A stretch of DNA of 64,000 nucleotides, from the NCBI RefSeq assembly GCF_018320785.1, contig NC_054885.1, forward strand, positions 12,770,421 to 12,834,420. The letters run 5' to 3'. Source of the stretch: Cheilinus undulatus (Eukaryota; Chordata; Actinopteri; Labriformes; Labridae). Below the pieces are notes generated by a model, which did not search any database, was not told where the DNA came from, and saw only the letters and a list, made by a program, of their open reading frames with translations. A program made the translations under genes and the position numbers. Below are positions 1 through 12,114 of this stretch, in pieces (position 1 is the stretch's first letter; every line of letters begins with the position of its first letter).

Positions 1-540
1 TAGCTAGGAGTTAGTCGTCAGCTATGAAAAAGATACATATGTAAAACTACTTTTGGATAGAGATACAAGTTTTGGTTGAAAGATAAAGAACTGTTGCTAA
101 ATTGCTAGCTCACATCAAATTAGGATGTTATCGTAATGTAAGCAAGTGTGTTAGTTAGCTTTCTCTAACACTGTTCACTAGGAGATGGTTGAATACTTAT
201 TTTAACTGTCATTTAACACTGTATGAGAAAGAAAATAAGGGCTGGATAGAGTATCATGTTTAAGTAGAAAGGTAAATTTCTGACGCTAAAGTCCTAGCTA
301 ACATGAAGTTAGGATTTTGAAAATTACCTCTTAGCTAACATGCAGTAAGCGAGAGTGTTACTTAGCTTTTGTATACTGTTATCTAGAAAGTCAGAATATT
401 ACAGTTGTTGTTGGTTCTTATGTAAATGGGGTAAATTATTTTATTAAATTGTAATTTCCTTTCAAGCTAATAGAATGCTTGCTGTAAAGAGGTTGAATTA
501 TTTGTTGTCCTCTAGTAGCTAAAGAGTTATCAAATGTCTT
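1..540. repeat. Degenerate long-period tandem repeat rich in TAGCTA words
   Basis: Two diverged copies of a unit of roughly 190-230 bp can be aligned by eye. Around 101-185 there is 'gctagctcacatcaaattag' followed by a 'gtgttagttagctt' block, and around 292-390 there is 'ctagctaacatgaagttagg' followed by 'gtgttacttagctt'. The array probably begins before the window. It has no coding capacity. The same word style recurs at 4905-6340 and 28640-30140, but the units there are different. Confidence 0.5.
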
Positions 541-714
541 GTTTAATCTCCAAATACAGCCACATTTTCACTTTCATTGTCTTATTTATAAAAGGAGGCA
601 ACAGAATGATAATAATTGTTAGATAACTTAATTTCATATGACTTAAAAATGTTTTCACCTATGCTCTTTAAACAGTTTGACCAAAGTCTTGTGGACATTT
701 CCTCTTCTTGATGG

Positions 715-860
715 GTGACAAAGCCTGCTGGGATACATAATCTCTCCATGGTGCTATGGGCGTGCACCGGGATGTCCTCACAGCTGGGTGCGCCTCGAAA
801 ACATCCACTGGGAGACGTCCAGGAGGTGTCCTTATCAACTGATTAGGATGCCTCCATGGA
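715..860 (-). mobile_element. LINE (Rex3/RTE-like) 3' fragment, minus strand
   Basis: On the minus strand the translation contains PPGRLPVDVFEAHP followed by WRDYVS. This resembles the C-terminal tail of a common teleost non-LTR retrotransposon ('MPPGRLPREVFQACP...WRDYVS' style). The fragment is about 145 bp, has lost its flanks, and is fused to unrelated sequence on both sides. The same family is seen in better shape at 10308-10806. The assignment rests on remembered family motifs. Confidence 0.6.
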
Positions 861-1489
861 CAACCTAAGCTGACTCCTTTAAAAGGGAGGGTGAAGTTAT
901 TTTTGGTACAAAATTTCAAGGTTAGGGAAGCTAAAACCTGCATTTATCCACCTAAAAGCTGTTAATTTTATCCTCAAATAACTGAATCAACTCAAACTAA
1001 TCCCAGCACGTGTTCATTTTGAAGGCCTCAGTCCTCCATGTCTCACCCTGACACATTACATCACACTGAACTCTTAAAACAATCTGCACAACAGCAACAT
1101 GTGCCGCTGCTACAGAGGTCTGAGTGGACTTTGCCCGACCCTCGTCTGTAAAGTAAAGCCAGTCTGCTGCTCTAAGCTGAAAGATTGCTGCCACGGGTGA
1201 TTAAGAGGCTTCCAGGCGCACAGTCTGAGCACAATTCTGAGTACAGCAGGTACTGCACGGGTGACTGGCTCACACACATTTTTTAAGGAGCTAATCGATG
1301 GAGGATGCTAAATCAGAAGGGAAGGGAAGGGAGGAAAATAGAAAATGAAAGAGGATGATGAATGAGAAAAATAAATAATAAGCCAAAAAAAATTGCTAAA
1401 ATGGCATGACTTGAACTAGAAAAAAAAATGAAACAAGATGGTCAAGAAGGTGTGGCAATTTCTTATGAATTCTCTATAGGTTGCACATT
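861..1489. other. No gene recognised
   Basis: The stretch contains only short shadow reading frames and a purine-rich run near 1316-1440. I see no splice-flanked exon or RNA gene. Confidence 0.4.
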
Positions 1490-1640
1490 TTGCCACAAGA
1501 GCCGGCGTTCCACTTCCTCTTTCCCCCACTTCCTGCCTCTGCTGCTGGCCTATGCCCTTATATGGCATCTGCCAGCAACCAATCAGAGCGGAGCAGACAG
1601 CTCATTCAAACAGCAAGTGTGTGAGCTGAGAAGGGTGGGA
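1490..1640. promoter_or_regulatory. Candidate distal SRF/NF-Y cis-regulatory module
   Basis: A perfect CArG box, CCTTATATGG, lies at 1556-1565. A CCAAT box follows at 1579-1583 inside 'accaatcagagcg', a 13-base string that also occurs in the actb proximal promoter (16313-16325). Two ETS-like cores (cacttcct) lie just upstream at about 1511-1534. CArG boxes bind serum response factor and CCAAT binds NF-Y. No exon or TATA box can be assigned to it, so a distal enhancer of actb, or of the gene to the left, is more likely than a promoter. The motifs are seen; the function is inferred. Confidence 0.5.
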
Positions 1641-3119
1641 ACTGCAAACAGAAATGAACTGCATCGCTCCATACAAAACAATATAGCACACTCACACAGA
1701 TACACAGGGTCGCACAAAAACATACAAACCTGCCCGCTGGCTAGAAACAAAAAGAGAGGTGCTACAATACAACAAAGCATCGCAACGCATGCAAACTTTA
1801 CTCAGCAAATCAGGGCCACTGGGTGCGTGCTGCAGCACTGCAATGAAGTTGTTTTTGTGTGGCAAAAAAATGAGAGGGTGGGCTCGGTTACTATGCAGAG
1901 GAGAGGAGAAAAGAGGTACAACTTTGCACAGCTCAAATTCATCCTATGTTTGACAGGAAAAGATAAGGAAAGAAATGACTAACAGAACACAAAGATATGG
2001 AAAGATATAAGGAAATGAGCAATAAATCAGGGAGGCACAGCAAGCTGTAATGTTATGTAAGGAATATTCTAGCAGAGCAGGCTGCCAGAGGACTGTCGAC
2101 CAAAGTGCATGGGCGTGTGGAGGTGGCTGACCTCTCGCAGACTGCAGCTGAGGGGGCAGCCATGGAATAAGGACGATCATGAAGCAAAAGCAAGGCCAGG
2201 CTGGGCTGGTCAAGAGGCTCAAATATTCACCAAAACTAGCCAATCAGTCACCTGGCAGCTTGTGAAAGAAGCCAATCTGAGAAGGGGAACCCTCCCACAA
2301 GACGGAGACAGATGGCAGAGGATTGATAAGCCTCCCTGGGTTAAACAACCATGCAGGGGATGAATAAGGAGTGCGTACGTCATAGAATTAGGCACAGAGG
2401 TAGAAAAGTCCTTCCTCTCTTAGTTTAAGTATTATCAATCACGATTCCTTAAGCTTATCAGTTCAATTTGGCACAAACTCCCCTTTTCTAGCACGCCCCT
2501 CTTCATATCTAGCTGCAGCAGTATGTCTGCACAAAACAAGCATATCAAGATTTCATTTTTTTTGTGACAACTCTGACATTTTTCCTTTAATGGTTAAGGC
2601 GACAAAAGCCGTCATCCGACCCTTAAGTTTGCAAGAAAACAGATTAAACCTTCACAGCCTTAAAAGGAACCTCGTGTGCTAATTTAGACCAATCAGAGAA
2701 GACAGCAGCAGAAGGAAATAAGGTATATACACAGGAAGAGGAAGAGAGAACAGAGAGGGCCTGGGTTCATGAGGAATAGAAAAAAAACACATGAGGCCAC
2801 AACAGTTAGAGAGAGAAGCTCTATTCATCTGAGAGATTTTTTAAAAAGTCCGTTATAATATTTCAAAGATTCTCAATAGCAGATGTTAATTTAAGGCCGC
2901 ACTACAACATTTTTAGAGGTCCATGCTTGTAAAACAAGAAAGATGTGACACAGATTTGAAGGAGGAAGTGAGTCAACTACAGCATGTTTGGATCTTTAAA
3001 CAATTTCATTCAAAATTCATTACAGACTAGATTAAGATCTAGATAAAGTCAAGAAAATACTTGGAATATAAAGTCTACGCAAACTCAAAATAGTGCTTTC
3101 AAACATGTATGAAATTTTC
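1641..3119. other. No gene recognised
   Basis: Several open frames run through here (for example 1428-1982 on the + strand) but their translations have no recognisable domain and are of low complexity or rich in Cys and His. They are not flanked by convincing splice sites. The sequence is moderately GC-rich near 2090-2350. Confidence 0.4.
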
Positions 3120-3673
3120 AAGATGTAACGGGGCACCATGTTCCTAAAAGTTAAACTTTCATCTCATCAGTCAGCAGAATATTTAAAATTGTTGGGATCA
3201 TCAAGACATTTTTTTGCCAAATCTTAGGTGAGACTTTGTGTAGTTTTGGTCAGCATGGATGCCATTTTTTGCCGAGTCTCTTTCTTATTGTTGAATCATG
3301 AACACTGACCTTAACTGGGCCAAGTGAGGCCTGCCAGTCTTTAGATGTTGATCTGGGTTCTTTTGTGACCTCCTGAATGAGTAAGTTCGGCTGGCCACTT
3401 CTGGGAAGGTTCACCGCTGTTCCAAGTTTTCTCCATTTGTGGGTAATGATTCTCATAGAGGTTCCCTCGAGTCCCACAGCCTTAGAAATTGCCAGGTAGG
3501 TTTGGATTTATTTTTCTATTATCATTTAAAAGCTACATTTTGTATTAACTCAGGTTATCTTTTTTCTAATTAGATTTGTTTGATGATCTGAAATGATCTG
3601 AAGTGTTACAAATATGCAAAAAAGACAAATAGAAAGAAATCTGGAAGGGGGAAAATACTCTTTCATGGCACTG
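3120..3673 (-). mobile_element. Tc1-like DNA transposon relic, 5'-truncated
   Basis: The sequence from 'gtaacggggcacc' to 'catggcactg' followed by TA matches a widespread fish Tc1-family element. The right end keeps the typical tail (aaatatgcaaaaaagac, then a stretch ending ggcactg|TA). The left inverted repeat is missing. The same element occurs at 50371-51535. Both copies carry a transposase fragment on the minus strand. Confidence 0.75.
3250..3477 (-). pseudogene. Tc1 transposase N-terminal fragment
   Basis: The 75-residue reading frame contains NLPRSGQPN, then VTKEPRSTSKDWQASL and HDSTIRKRLGKK. This is the layout of the helix-turn-helix DNA-binding half of Tc1-family transposases. The catalytic DDE half is absent and the linker is shortened, so it cannot be a working transposase. 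It sits inside the relic at 3120-3673. Confidence 0.75.
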
Positions 3674-4184
3674 TATAGCCAGCAGCAACATTGCACATAC
3701 CACGCAGGGATACCTAGCCATGAGCAAAGGGGATAGCTGTGCCATTTTAACAGCTTTTCTCCCTCATTTTGTCATAAAATTGTTTTAAAGGAAAGGGTAA
3801 TATGCTTATTTACCCCAATAAAACTTTGTGGGGTGCTTGTTGGATATTAAAAAAACTCCTAAGGATAAGAGAACAAGTGGCAAATGAGGCCCTTCAGATG
3901 TAAATAAAACTGTAATTAAGAGAGTCACAGCTATGATGTATGGGCTGTTGTTTGCGGAAGATGCAGCTAAGTGAATCACCACAGCGCAACATTTGGTTGC
4001 TTTTTAAGAAAAGACAGGCACAAAATTAGTTTTGATAGTTTGTGTGAGATAAGAAGTTTCATTTGGAGTCTGAAGATGAATAAAGGCTACTGGTCAGGAT
4101 GCCATGATGAGGCAAAGCCCATAAACTGTGTGTGTGTGTGAGAGAGTGTAAGAAGTGGGGGTTGGAGTTAAGGATCCATTTGGG
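3674..4184. other. No gene recognised; short TG repeat
   Basis: AT-rich intergenic DNA with a short (TG)n tract near 4127-4140. Nothing else can be supported. Confidence 0.4.
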
Positions 4185-4350
4185 CTTTAAATGGGAAGCT
4201 AATCCAATCGGAGCACGAATAGGCCAGCTGGCAGGCACACACACTCACACACACACAGCTGGTAACTGGCCCGTGCCTTGAAGTCAGACCGTCACCACGG
4301 TGACCCACAGATCAATGACGCTGCAGACGACCAATCTATTGGCTGTATCA
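4185..4350. promoter_or_regulatory. Candidate regulatory cluster (CCAAT boxes and a GTCACC palindrome)
   Basis: This GC-richer island contains 'ccaatcgg' near 4204, 'accaatctattggc' near 4330-4343 (CCAAT and its inverse close together), and GTCACC-AC-GGTGAC at 4291-4304, a 6+2+6 inverted repeat resembling an RFX-type X-box. No transcript can be tied to it. Confidence 0.3.
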
Positions 4351-4904
4351 CTTGAGGGCAGGAGGAGGAGTGGGGGGGGGGAGGGGTGAGGGAGTCGTGG
4401 TGAATGGGGCTTCACTCTCTGAAACTGTGACCGATCACAGATGGCAAACAATCAGCCGGCCAAAAACTTTTCAACAGGCTGCAAAGACGAGAGAGAAAGA
4501 GAGGGTGTGAGGGAGAGGATGGAAAGTCTGCTCAGAAAGAAAGAAAGACCAAAATGAACAAATCAAAGAGTAACATAATGTGTTACAAAAAAGAGTGTTG
4601 CATATCTGAAGTGTATGTAGCATTGACTGAAGCTGGATAACTCAGTCTTGAGCAATAAGAAACAAAAAGGAACCATGAAATATGGACATTCCCAGAAGTA
4701 AAAAAATGATTTAGTTTTGAGTCAGTTTCAACATCCACTTTCAATGAACTTTCCCTCTCTTTTTAAGGGCTGTTGTTGAGGTAAAGTTCAGAAAGTTTCA
4801 TGACTATATCATCGTTTACATAATTTCCCACCATAGCTGCATTGTTAAAGAGTCAATTATCAAAATTTCTGAGTTCCAGTTTCACTTGAAGACATGTTAT
4901 TCAG
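4351..4904. other. No gene; G-run and GA-rich tract
   Basis: A run of ten or more G follows a GGA repeat at about 4362-4395, and GAGA/GAAA tracts lie near 4488-4545. The remainder is AT-rich sequence without recognisable features. Confidence 0.4.
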
Positions 4905-6340
4905 TTAGTCACCTCAGTTTAGCTAAGCATAATGAATGAAATAAGGGGTACATGCCAATTTACAAATTAAATTTTGTTCCTTATGTATAATTGAGTTTGG
5001 CGCACACAACACACATAAAAATGTTAGTGACTTTTATTCACAAGTTATCTAGTGAGGTAGCTCTGTTTAGCTTAGTTTAGCTCAGCTTCACATGAGAAGC
5101 AAAGGCAAGTAGCTAGCATAGCACCAACCAAAAATCACAAATCCACCAGCAAACAACAGTTTGTGTATAGTTATTTTTTAATAATGTTAATTTTAGTCTG
5201 CTGCAACCCCTTTTGAAAATATGGACGTTGATTCATAAGTTGGCTAAACAGGTAACGTAGCTCAGTTTAGTGTAGTTTTTGTAAGCATGACAGGCAACAA
5301 ATGCACCAACCAACACCAATTTACACATTAAATTGTGTTTGTTTGGTATGATAATTTGAGTTCACCATATACTACCTCAAAACAGAGGAAAAACTTCAGT
5401 CTTACCGGTTAGCATGGCTCAGCTTAGTTTAGCTAAGCTTTGGACAGAAAGTGAGGGGAAGTCGCTAGCCCAAGACTGGATTTTGTTTGCTTGGTTTGAT
5501 AATTTGAGTGAACCACATACTTCCTTGTTATAAAAGGTGCTTTAATCTTTCCAATTAGCATAGCTTAGCTTAGTTTGGCTAAGCTTCAGACTGGAAGTGG
5601 GTTGAAGTAACTAGCCTAGGGGGTTGTTTATAATTCAAATCTGCCATACACTACTTCTATAAATGTTTATGAGACATTAATTCACAAGTTAGCTAATAAA
5701 GAAGCTTTGCTAAGTTTACTTGAACATTAGATTGGATTTAAGGGGTTTTAGCTTGCCTAGCTCCAAACAAAAGTGGAAAATCCACCCATAAACACAAATT
5801 CTGACTCTGGATTTTGTTTGTTTGGTTTGATAATTCCAGCCACCACATACAGCCTCAAAAATGTTGACTTGATACCTTTATTCAGTTTTCTTTTCATATA
5901 TCTTAGCTTAGTCCAGCTAAGCCTAAGACATGAAATATGGGGAAGTAGCTAGCCTAGCTCCAACAAACACTAGCAAAACCAGCAGCAAGCACTTTTTAAC
6001 CCTAGTTGATAATTTGAGTCTGCCACTATCACCCCTTTTTAAATTATACAATAGATTCTTTCATCCATTTGTTAGCTAGTCAGCTAGCTTAGCTTGGCTA
6101 AACTTAGTTTGACTGAGCATGACGGTGGGAAATAGGGGGAAGTACTGTAGCTAGCCACACTCCAAACAAAAGAACATGGACCTTGGCTTCGACCACAAAT
6201 TCTGACACTGGATTGAGTTCGGTTCGATCATTTTAGCCCTACACATACCGCCTTGAAAAAATGTCGAACTGGTACTTGACATATTAATTAGCTTATCAGT
6301 TAATTTAGCAAAGGATAAAAACTGAAAATAAGGGGGTACA
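4905..6340. repeat. Degenerate long-period array, units about 180-280 bp
   Basis: About six diverged copies recur. Each has a block of TAGCTTAGTTTAGCTAAGC type, then 'gaagtagctagcctagc', then 'ggattttgtttg...tttgataatttgag', then a CACATAC/CCTC block. Clear examples of the first block lie near 5065, 5250, 5416, 5562, 5905 and 6078. Spacing varies, so the array is old and eroded. It has no coding potential. Confidence 0.6.
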
Positions 6341-8133
6341 CACGCCCACACATTTTGTTTTATTTGTTCATTTGAGTGTACTTTGCTATCATCTTTAAAA
6401 TACTAACATGACACCTGAACATTGTTATCCATGGACAGGTGGTCGCTATAGGGCAGAACTGGTGAGCAAACTAGCCACTAACTATCTAACCTTGAAAACT
6501 GTATCCTCTTACTCCTCTTACAAGCAAGTTAATGAGAATATTTTCAAAACTTTTCCTTTAATAACTCACTTGAGACACATCATACTTCCTGGAAAAATGG
6601 GTGATAAATTGAATGACAAATTTCTAATATAATCTCAAATGTCTTTTTTTTTTCATTGAACTTCCCTTTTGTTTAACACAGGAGTAATTTCCCCAATTGC
6701 TGCACTCAGCCTGACCTCAGCTGACCCCAACTTTCATACTACTACACAGAAACATGGGCATCTATGCAGTGAAGCAAGAATGAATTTCTGTTTGACAAAA
6801 GAGATGCATTTCCAGCACGAAATCACATATACCCCATTATCTTCATCTTCTCTCAGCCTTCATAGACCCTATTTGATGGTTTCATCTCACTCCCATCCTT
6901 TCCCATCACCCCTCAGACATCCACATAGTCATGCTTTAGCTTTCAACCTCACTCAAGGCTAATTGCAACTAATGTTTTTTGTATTGAGCTGCAGCCTTTC
7001 AGTGCAGTAGCAGTTAGACTCAAGATGGCAGATGTTTAAGTCTGGCAGTGCATATAATAGATATTGTAGTCATGTCCACCCCCTATGGCCAGCTTTACCC
7101 ATTAGCAAAGGGCCTTTTATGGTTACGCTCCCCTCCCCCACAAACACACACCCACATAGGCAACAAAATGCCCCTGTTTATAGGCCAGACTTGCTACTGC
7201 CATGGTAACAAAATACCAAATTCTCAACTTGATAAGAAGCAGAGATGCTGTAAATGCAGATAGAAAGCAGATATAAGAAAGCAAGGGAGTGAATTAGTCA
7301 ATGATGGATGCCACAGGTTGATTGAAAGCAGAAACTTGGGGCATCTTGACTCAGAAGAACAGGAAGTCGTGGTGGGATGGGTTATAGTCATGCAGGGTGT
7401 GGCAATGCTGAAAAATAGACTGTTTGTTCTTGTGCTGCCTGGTTGGCTGGCTACAATATTTGAAGAGAAACCCCCTTAGCTAGTAACGTCACATGAAGGT
7501 GGCTGGTAAACGTTGAGACTACACAGCACACATGGGATTGCTTAATTAAGTTGAGTGTACACAATTCCCCGCATTCATATGGTGACGATTTTCCTCTCAC
7601 ATCATACTAAAGGAAGGAGAAGCTGGAATGCCTTAGTTATGTTTTTAAGCTGAAGGCCTTAAGTTGCTGCTTATATTGTAGGAAACAATTCTGATGCATT
7701 TTCATTGCCCTGATGGTAAAATTTCCTGGAATTCCAAGATCGCAAACCCAAATTTCCTGGAATAAAAGCAAATACTAAGCATATGTAGGAATTTAAAACA
7801 GTTTTAGAATCAGCGTTATTGCGCAGCGCAAGGAGTTTGACTCCAGTAAGCTTTTCTCTCAGTGAATCAGAATTAAACATTAAATACAAAAAAAAAAAAA
7901 ACTATAAAAATTAAGGTTTAAACAAGAACAAGCTCATATAGGTATTTTTCATGTATATACAAGTCCATGCGCATTGATAGTATGATTACAGGATGTGCAA
8001 AGGGTGCAAGGATGCTGACTGAACATGATCAGAAGTATAAATAATGCAAGGATGTGGGCAGATTTACATCAAATAGATTAGATAATTTAACATAGTTGAT
8101 ATGTTACCTAGATAGGTATGTCGTGTAATGTCA
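6341..8133. other. No gene recognised
   Basis: Short frames at 6408-6632, 6669-6962 and 7048-7263 give low-complexity translations with no known domain. A poly-A run lies near 7887-7901. I see no RNA gene. Confidence 0.4.
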
Positions 8134-8804
8134 CTGACTGTTGAATGGTCATCGGAGTGACTCTGTGACTGCTGAGTGGTCATTGGAGTGACTCTGTGAC
8201 TGTTGAGTGGTCATCAGAGTGACTCTGTGACTGTTGAGTGATCATCGGAGTGACTCTGTGACTGATGAGTGATCATCGGAGTGACTCTGTGACTGTTGAG
8301 TGGTCATCGGAATGACTGTGACTGCTGAGTGGTCATCGGAGTGACTCTGTGACTGTTGAGTGGTCATCGGAGTGACTCTGTGACTGCTGAGTGGTCATCA
8401 GAGTGACTCTGTGACTGCTGAGTGGTCAACGGAGTGACTCTGTGACTGTTGAGTGGTCATCAGATCGACTCTGTGACTGTGTAGTGGTCATCAGAGTGAC
8501 TTTGTGACTGTTGAGTGGTCATCGGAGTGACTCTGTGACTGTTGAGTGGTCATCAGAATAAATCTGTGACTGTTGAGTGGTCATCGGAGTGACTTTGTGA
8601 CTGTTGAGTGGTCATCGGAGTGACTCTGTGACTGTTGAGTGGTCATCAGAATAAATCTGTGACTGTTGAGTGGTCATCAGAGTGACTCTGTGACTGCGTA
8701 GTGGTCATCAGAGTGACTTTGTGACTGTTGAGTGGTCATCAGAGTGACTCTGTGACTGTTGAGAGGTCATCAGAATAAATCTGTGACTGTTGAGTGGTCG
8801 TCAT
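8134..8804. repeat. 31-bp minisatellite, about 21 copies
   Basis: The unit is 31 bp (roughly gtgactctgtgactgttgag followed by tggtcatcgga). Variants are mixed through the array: gactgCtgag against gactgTtgag, catcGga against catcAga, and a strongly altered 'agaataaatctg' unit at about 8555, 8648 and 8772, spaced three and then four units apart. One unit near 8310 is shortened by four bases. A 31-bp unit does not keep a reading frame, so it is not protein-coding. Confidence 0.92.
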
Positions 8805-10096
8805 AAAAATACCGCAACAAACAATGAAACATCTATCATATGGCAAACCTATGGCCAAAAGAGCATAGCAGGGGTGGCATAGAATTTTTTTTTATCACAA
8901 TTATCTTGTTTCCATGATCTTAGGAAGCCAAAATTGTGTTTGAAACTGAAATTTGAGTGACTGCCCAGCACTACTAGCCACAGCAGATTGAAAGTGCTTT
9001 GAAATCTATGTCATTGGTGCTGCCAGCACAAATAAACTCCTTAACGAACACAGGCCTAAAGCGTGTTTTAAGGTTTATTTTAAGGTTGCTAACTTGCTGT
9101 CAAATACATTGTTCTAGCTTGAAATCTGACCTTGTAAGTCAATGAATTTCACTGCCATTGTCTAGTCAGATGATGATCAATCAAAACCTGTGAAATAAAA
9201 CAAGCTTGTCAGATCCATTCAGGTTTAGGATTTCTATATTTATTACACAGGAGTTTAACAGTATTTTAAAACAATGTTAAATGGCAGCTAGGTGAATTAC
9301 ATAATAAAAAAGGTGATTCATTTTCATATCATAAAGGAGTCAGGTCACAAATTTATGTTCCAGCTTAGATCATACACCCATTTATAGCTTTCTGAACTCT
9401 AAATTACTTGTACACATATTTGCAGGGTCATCAAAGATAGCATTTAGTTGCGTTTACCATTGTGATTCTTCGGTCTTTAACCTTTGCATCACACAGACAC
9501 AGAAACAAACGTGCTGCACTTGGTAACTGATTGACTTGTCACATGGCAGTGGCGTTGTTGAGGAGAGGAGTCAATGTGCTCTCCTGTCATTTTCACAATG
9601 ACATAATAGAGGCTGAAGCAGGGGCTAATTGTTTGAATTAGCATAGCATAATTGATTGGTAAGTCAGGCACCAAAAAGCTGGCTGTGAAATACATTGAGA
9701 TAATTTTGGGAGAGAGGAGGTGTTGCCAAAGAAGCCAGAGACCACCTTTTTTTTTGCATAATATATAATTAGCCAGCTAGTTACCACAGCCTAGCATTAA
9801 GACAGACACGAAAAGAGAATAGCTAGCCTGGCTTTAGCTAATAATAGGCAAAAAAAAATTGGACTTAATTTGTTTCTCGCCACCTGTCACCTGGCAAGTT
9901 GTCTTGTCCATTAAATAGTAAAAGTGTTCAGCCTCCTCTAGACTGGAATACATTTAAGTCAACAAGAAGTAACATTATCAAGAGCTGTTGGTAAGAGGAT
10001 TTTTTGCCTTTGGATGAGCAAGAAAAGTTGTTTCCACTTGTCCAAGTCTTTGTGTTGTGTAAAACTCAGCAACATGAAGCTAAAAGCAGCTAATAA
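8805..10096. other. No gene recognised
   Basis: AT-rich intergenic DNA. I see no exon, RNA gene or clear transposon in it. Confidence 0.4.
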
Positions 10097-10307
10097 TTCT
10101 AAAACAGGGGCCTCCAAAAGTTTTAACTAAGGTCCAAATACAAAAAAAAAAAAAAAAAAAAAGGATGACTGGGGGTGAGTGTGTTAAAATTAGTAAAAAC
10201 AATCCACTATACATGTCAAGATATGGCTTGTAACTGAATATGCTAAGAGAAAAACAGCCTATACCACAGCTTTCCATTATGATAATAGCAAGTCTTTGCT
10301 CCCAGGT

Positions 10308-10806
10308 GGGGATCAAGTCTTTGCCCCAAGTGAAGGAGTTCAAGTATCTTGGGTCTTGTTCATGAGTGAGGGTTGAATGGACGGAGATTGGCAGGCGGAT
10401 TGTTGCAGCGTCAGCAGTTTTGCAGGTGCTGTACCGTACCATTGTGGTGAAGAGGGAGCTGAAGGCAAAGCCTTCGATTTACCGGTTGATCTTTGTTCGA
10501 ACCCTCACCTATGGTCATGAACTCTGGGTAATGACCAAAAAAATGAGATCGCGGGTACAAGTAGCCTTAGAGATAGGGTGAGGACCTTGCACCTTCCAGT
10601 GGAGGTCTTCTAGGCACGTCCAACTGGAAGGAGACCCCGAGGCAGACCCAGAACTCGCTGTAGGCCTGGGAGTGCCTTGGAATCCCTCGTGAGGAACTGG
10701 AATGAGTCGTGGGAGAGAGGGGCATCTGGATTGACTTGATTCGCCTGCTGCCACTGCGACCCTACCCCGGATAAGCAGAAGAAGATGGATGGATGGATGG
10801 ATGGAT
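10308..10806 (+). mobile_element. LINE (Rex3/RTE-like) 3' end with GATG tail
   Basis: The translation contains EIGRRIVAASAVLQVLYR and TYGHELWVMT, typical of the late reverse-transcriptase region of a very common teleost LINE. The sequence then skips through a deletion to the C-terminal tail and ends in a (GATG)n run at about 10786-10806. Published Rex3 elements are described as ending in GATG repeats, hence the assignment. The 5' portion is missing and several internal deletions break the frame. Confidence 0.8.
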
Positions 10807-11934
10807 GCTAAGTAAACTTGGGTGGCCAATCAGATTTTAGGGGCCCTGATCTGCACTGGAAACCACTTAATCCACTCCTAGTCATGATGAGAAATGTGCT
10901 CTTTATCCATATCTTTCAGTCACATGACCGTGTGGAGAGTGCAAAAAAAGGTGCTTACAGTAGAAGCTACCATTGACCCCGGTGTCAAGCTTCAGCTCCA
11001 GGCATCTCCTTAAAATGACTCATTTTTATCACCTGACAACCACAGAAAATAAAAGCAACAATTTCACCTGTAAGTTTTTGTCACATTGGACCCTTACACA
11101 GCACAAGATACTATCTCAATCACTAAAATCAGAGAAATCCAAGGCAGAAGTTTGTTTAAATACTGGTATAACAACAGTAGTGGAGATTCCTTCTCCTTCT
11201 ACTGCTGCCAGGTTGAAGTTATGTATTAATGATGTGTTTGGGTCAATGATGCTGCTGTTTGGGAAGTGAAGGGCAAAAATGCTTCAGTAATTATTAAATC
11301 ATGCTTTAATAGTGTGCTAATACACTAACATGAGTTTGTCCACATTAGCTAACAGTCATATCAGGATTGCTGTCAGCTGTCAGTCAGTGTGGTTGCATTT
11401 TTATTGTTTTGAACAAGTTTAAACAACATCTGATGGCGATACTAGAAGTCTGTTCAGTACTGTTGTGTTGTTCCAAAGAGAACCATCAGAATGTCTACTA
11501 GCATTAATCTACTATTTGCTCCTCTCTGGGTTTTCTTTTTCTGATGACATTTTGTAAAAGTATAACTCAGGATTGTCTCCTCATCAGAAAGTGTATCCAG
11601 TCAAACAACAACTTTCTTAAAAAAAAAAAAAAAAAAAAATCTCTTGTTTACAGCAGTAGGAAGCCTTTCTTGCACACCAGGGGTGGTTCCATGACAGTGT
11701 GTGACGTCACATGAAAGCTATGAATAGGAGTGTTGGTGCCTTCAGGTGATAAGCACCATATACTTTGTAAATTGGACCTTGAGACGAAGCAGATAGAGCA
11801 AAGGAACATGATTCATGCTGCTGTTTACTACTGTAATCTCTTTGTCTTTTTCATCAGGGTGTTATGAATCAAGATTTCGTTATTGATTTCAAACATGCGT
11901 ATCATTTCTTTTGTCATATCGGTTTAGATAAGCA

Positions 11935-12114
11935 CAGTGATGAATTTTCCTTGCCAAAATGTTTGTTTACAGTAATCATACAGCATTGCCCGTCAAAACT
12001 AAGAAGTACAATACATGCAAGTGCAAGCCTCATGTTCTAATGAAGGCCAAATCAAATGTTATTTTTAGAACTGACTGTAATTTTTCGGGCCCATTACAAA
12101 TAAATCAGGTGCCA
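11935..12114. repeat. First copy of a 180/192-bp direct duplication
   Basis: This segment, from 'cagtgatgaa' to 'aaatcaggtgcca', reappears at 12223-12414. The copies are near-identical in long blocks (for example 'atcatacagcattgcccgtc' and the block around 'cctcatgttctaatgaaggc') but differ by short insertions. Confidence 0.85.

Noticed and set aside
1428..1982. Open frame of 184 codons over the distal CArG cluster
   Set aside because: No domain, biased composition, a frame overlapping two others, and no splice or start context. It is better explained as regulatory sequence.
8134..8804. CRISPR-like reading of the 31-bp repeats
   Set aside because: The repeats are directly adjacent with no unique spacers, and the genome is vertebrate. 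It is a minisatellite.
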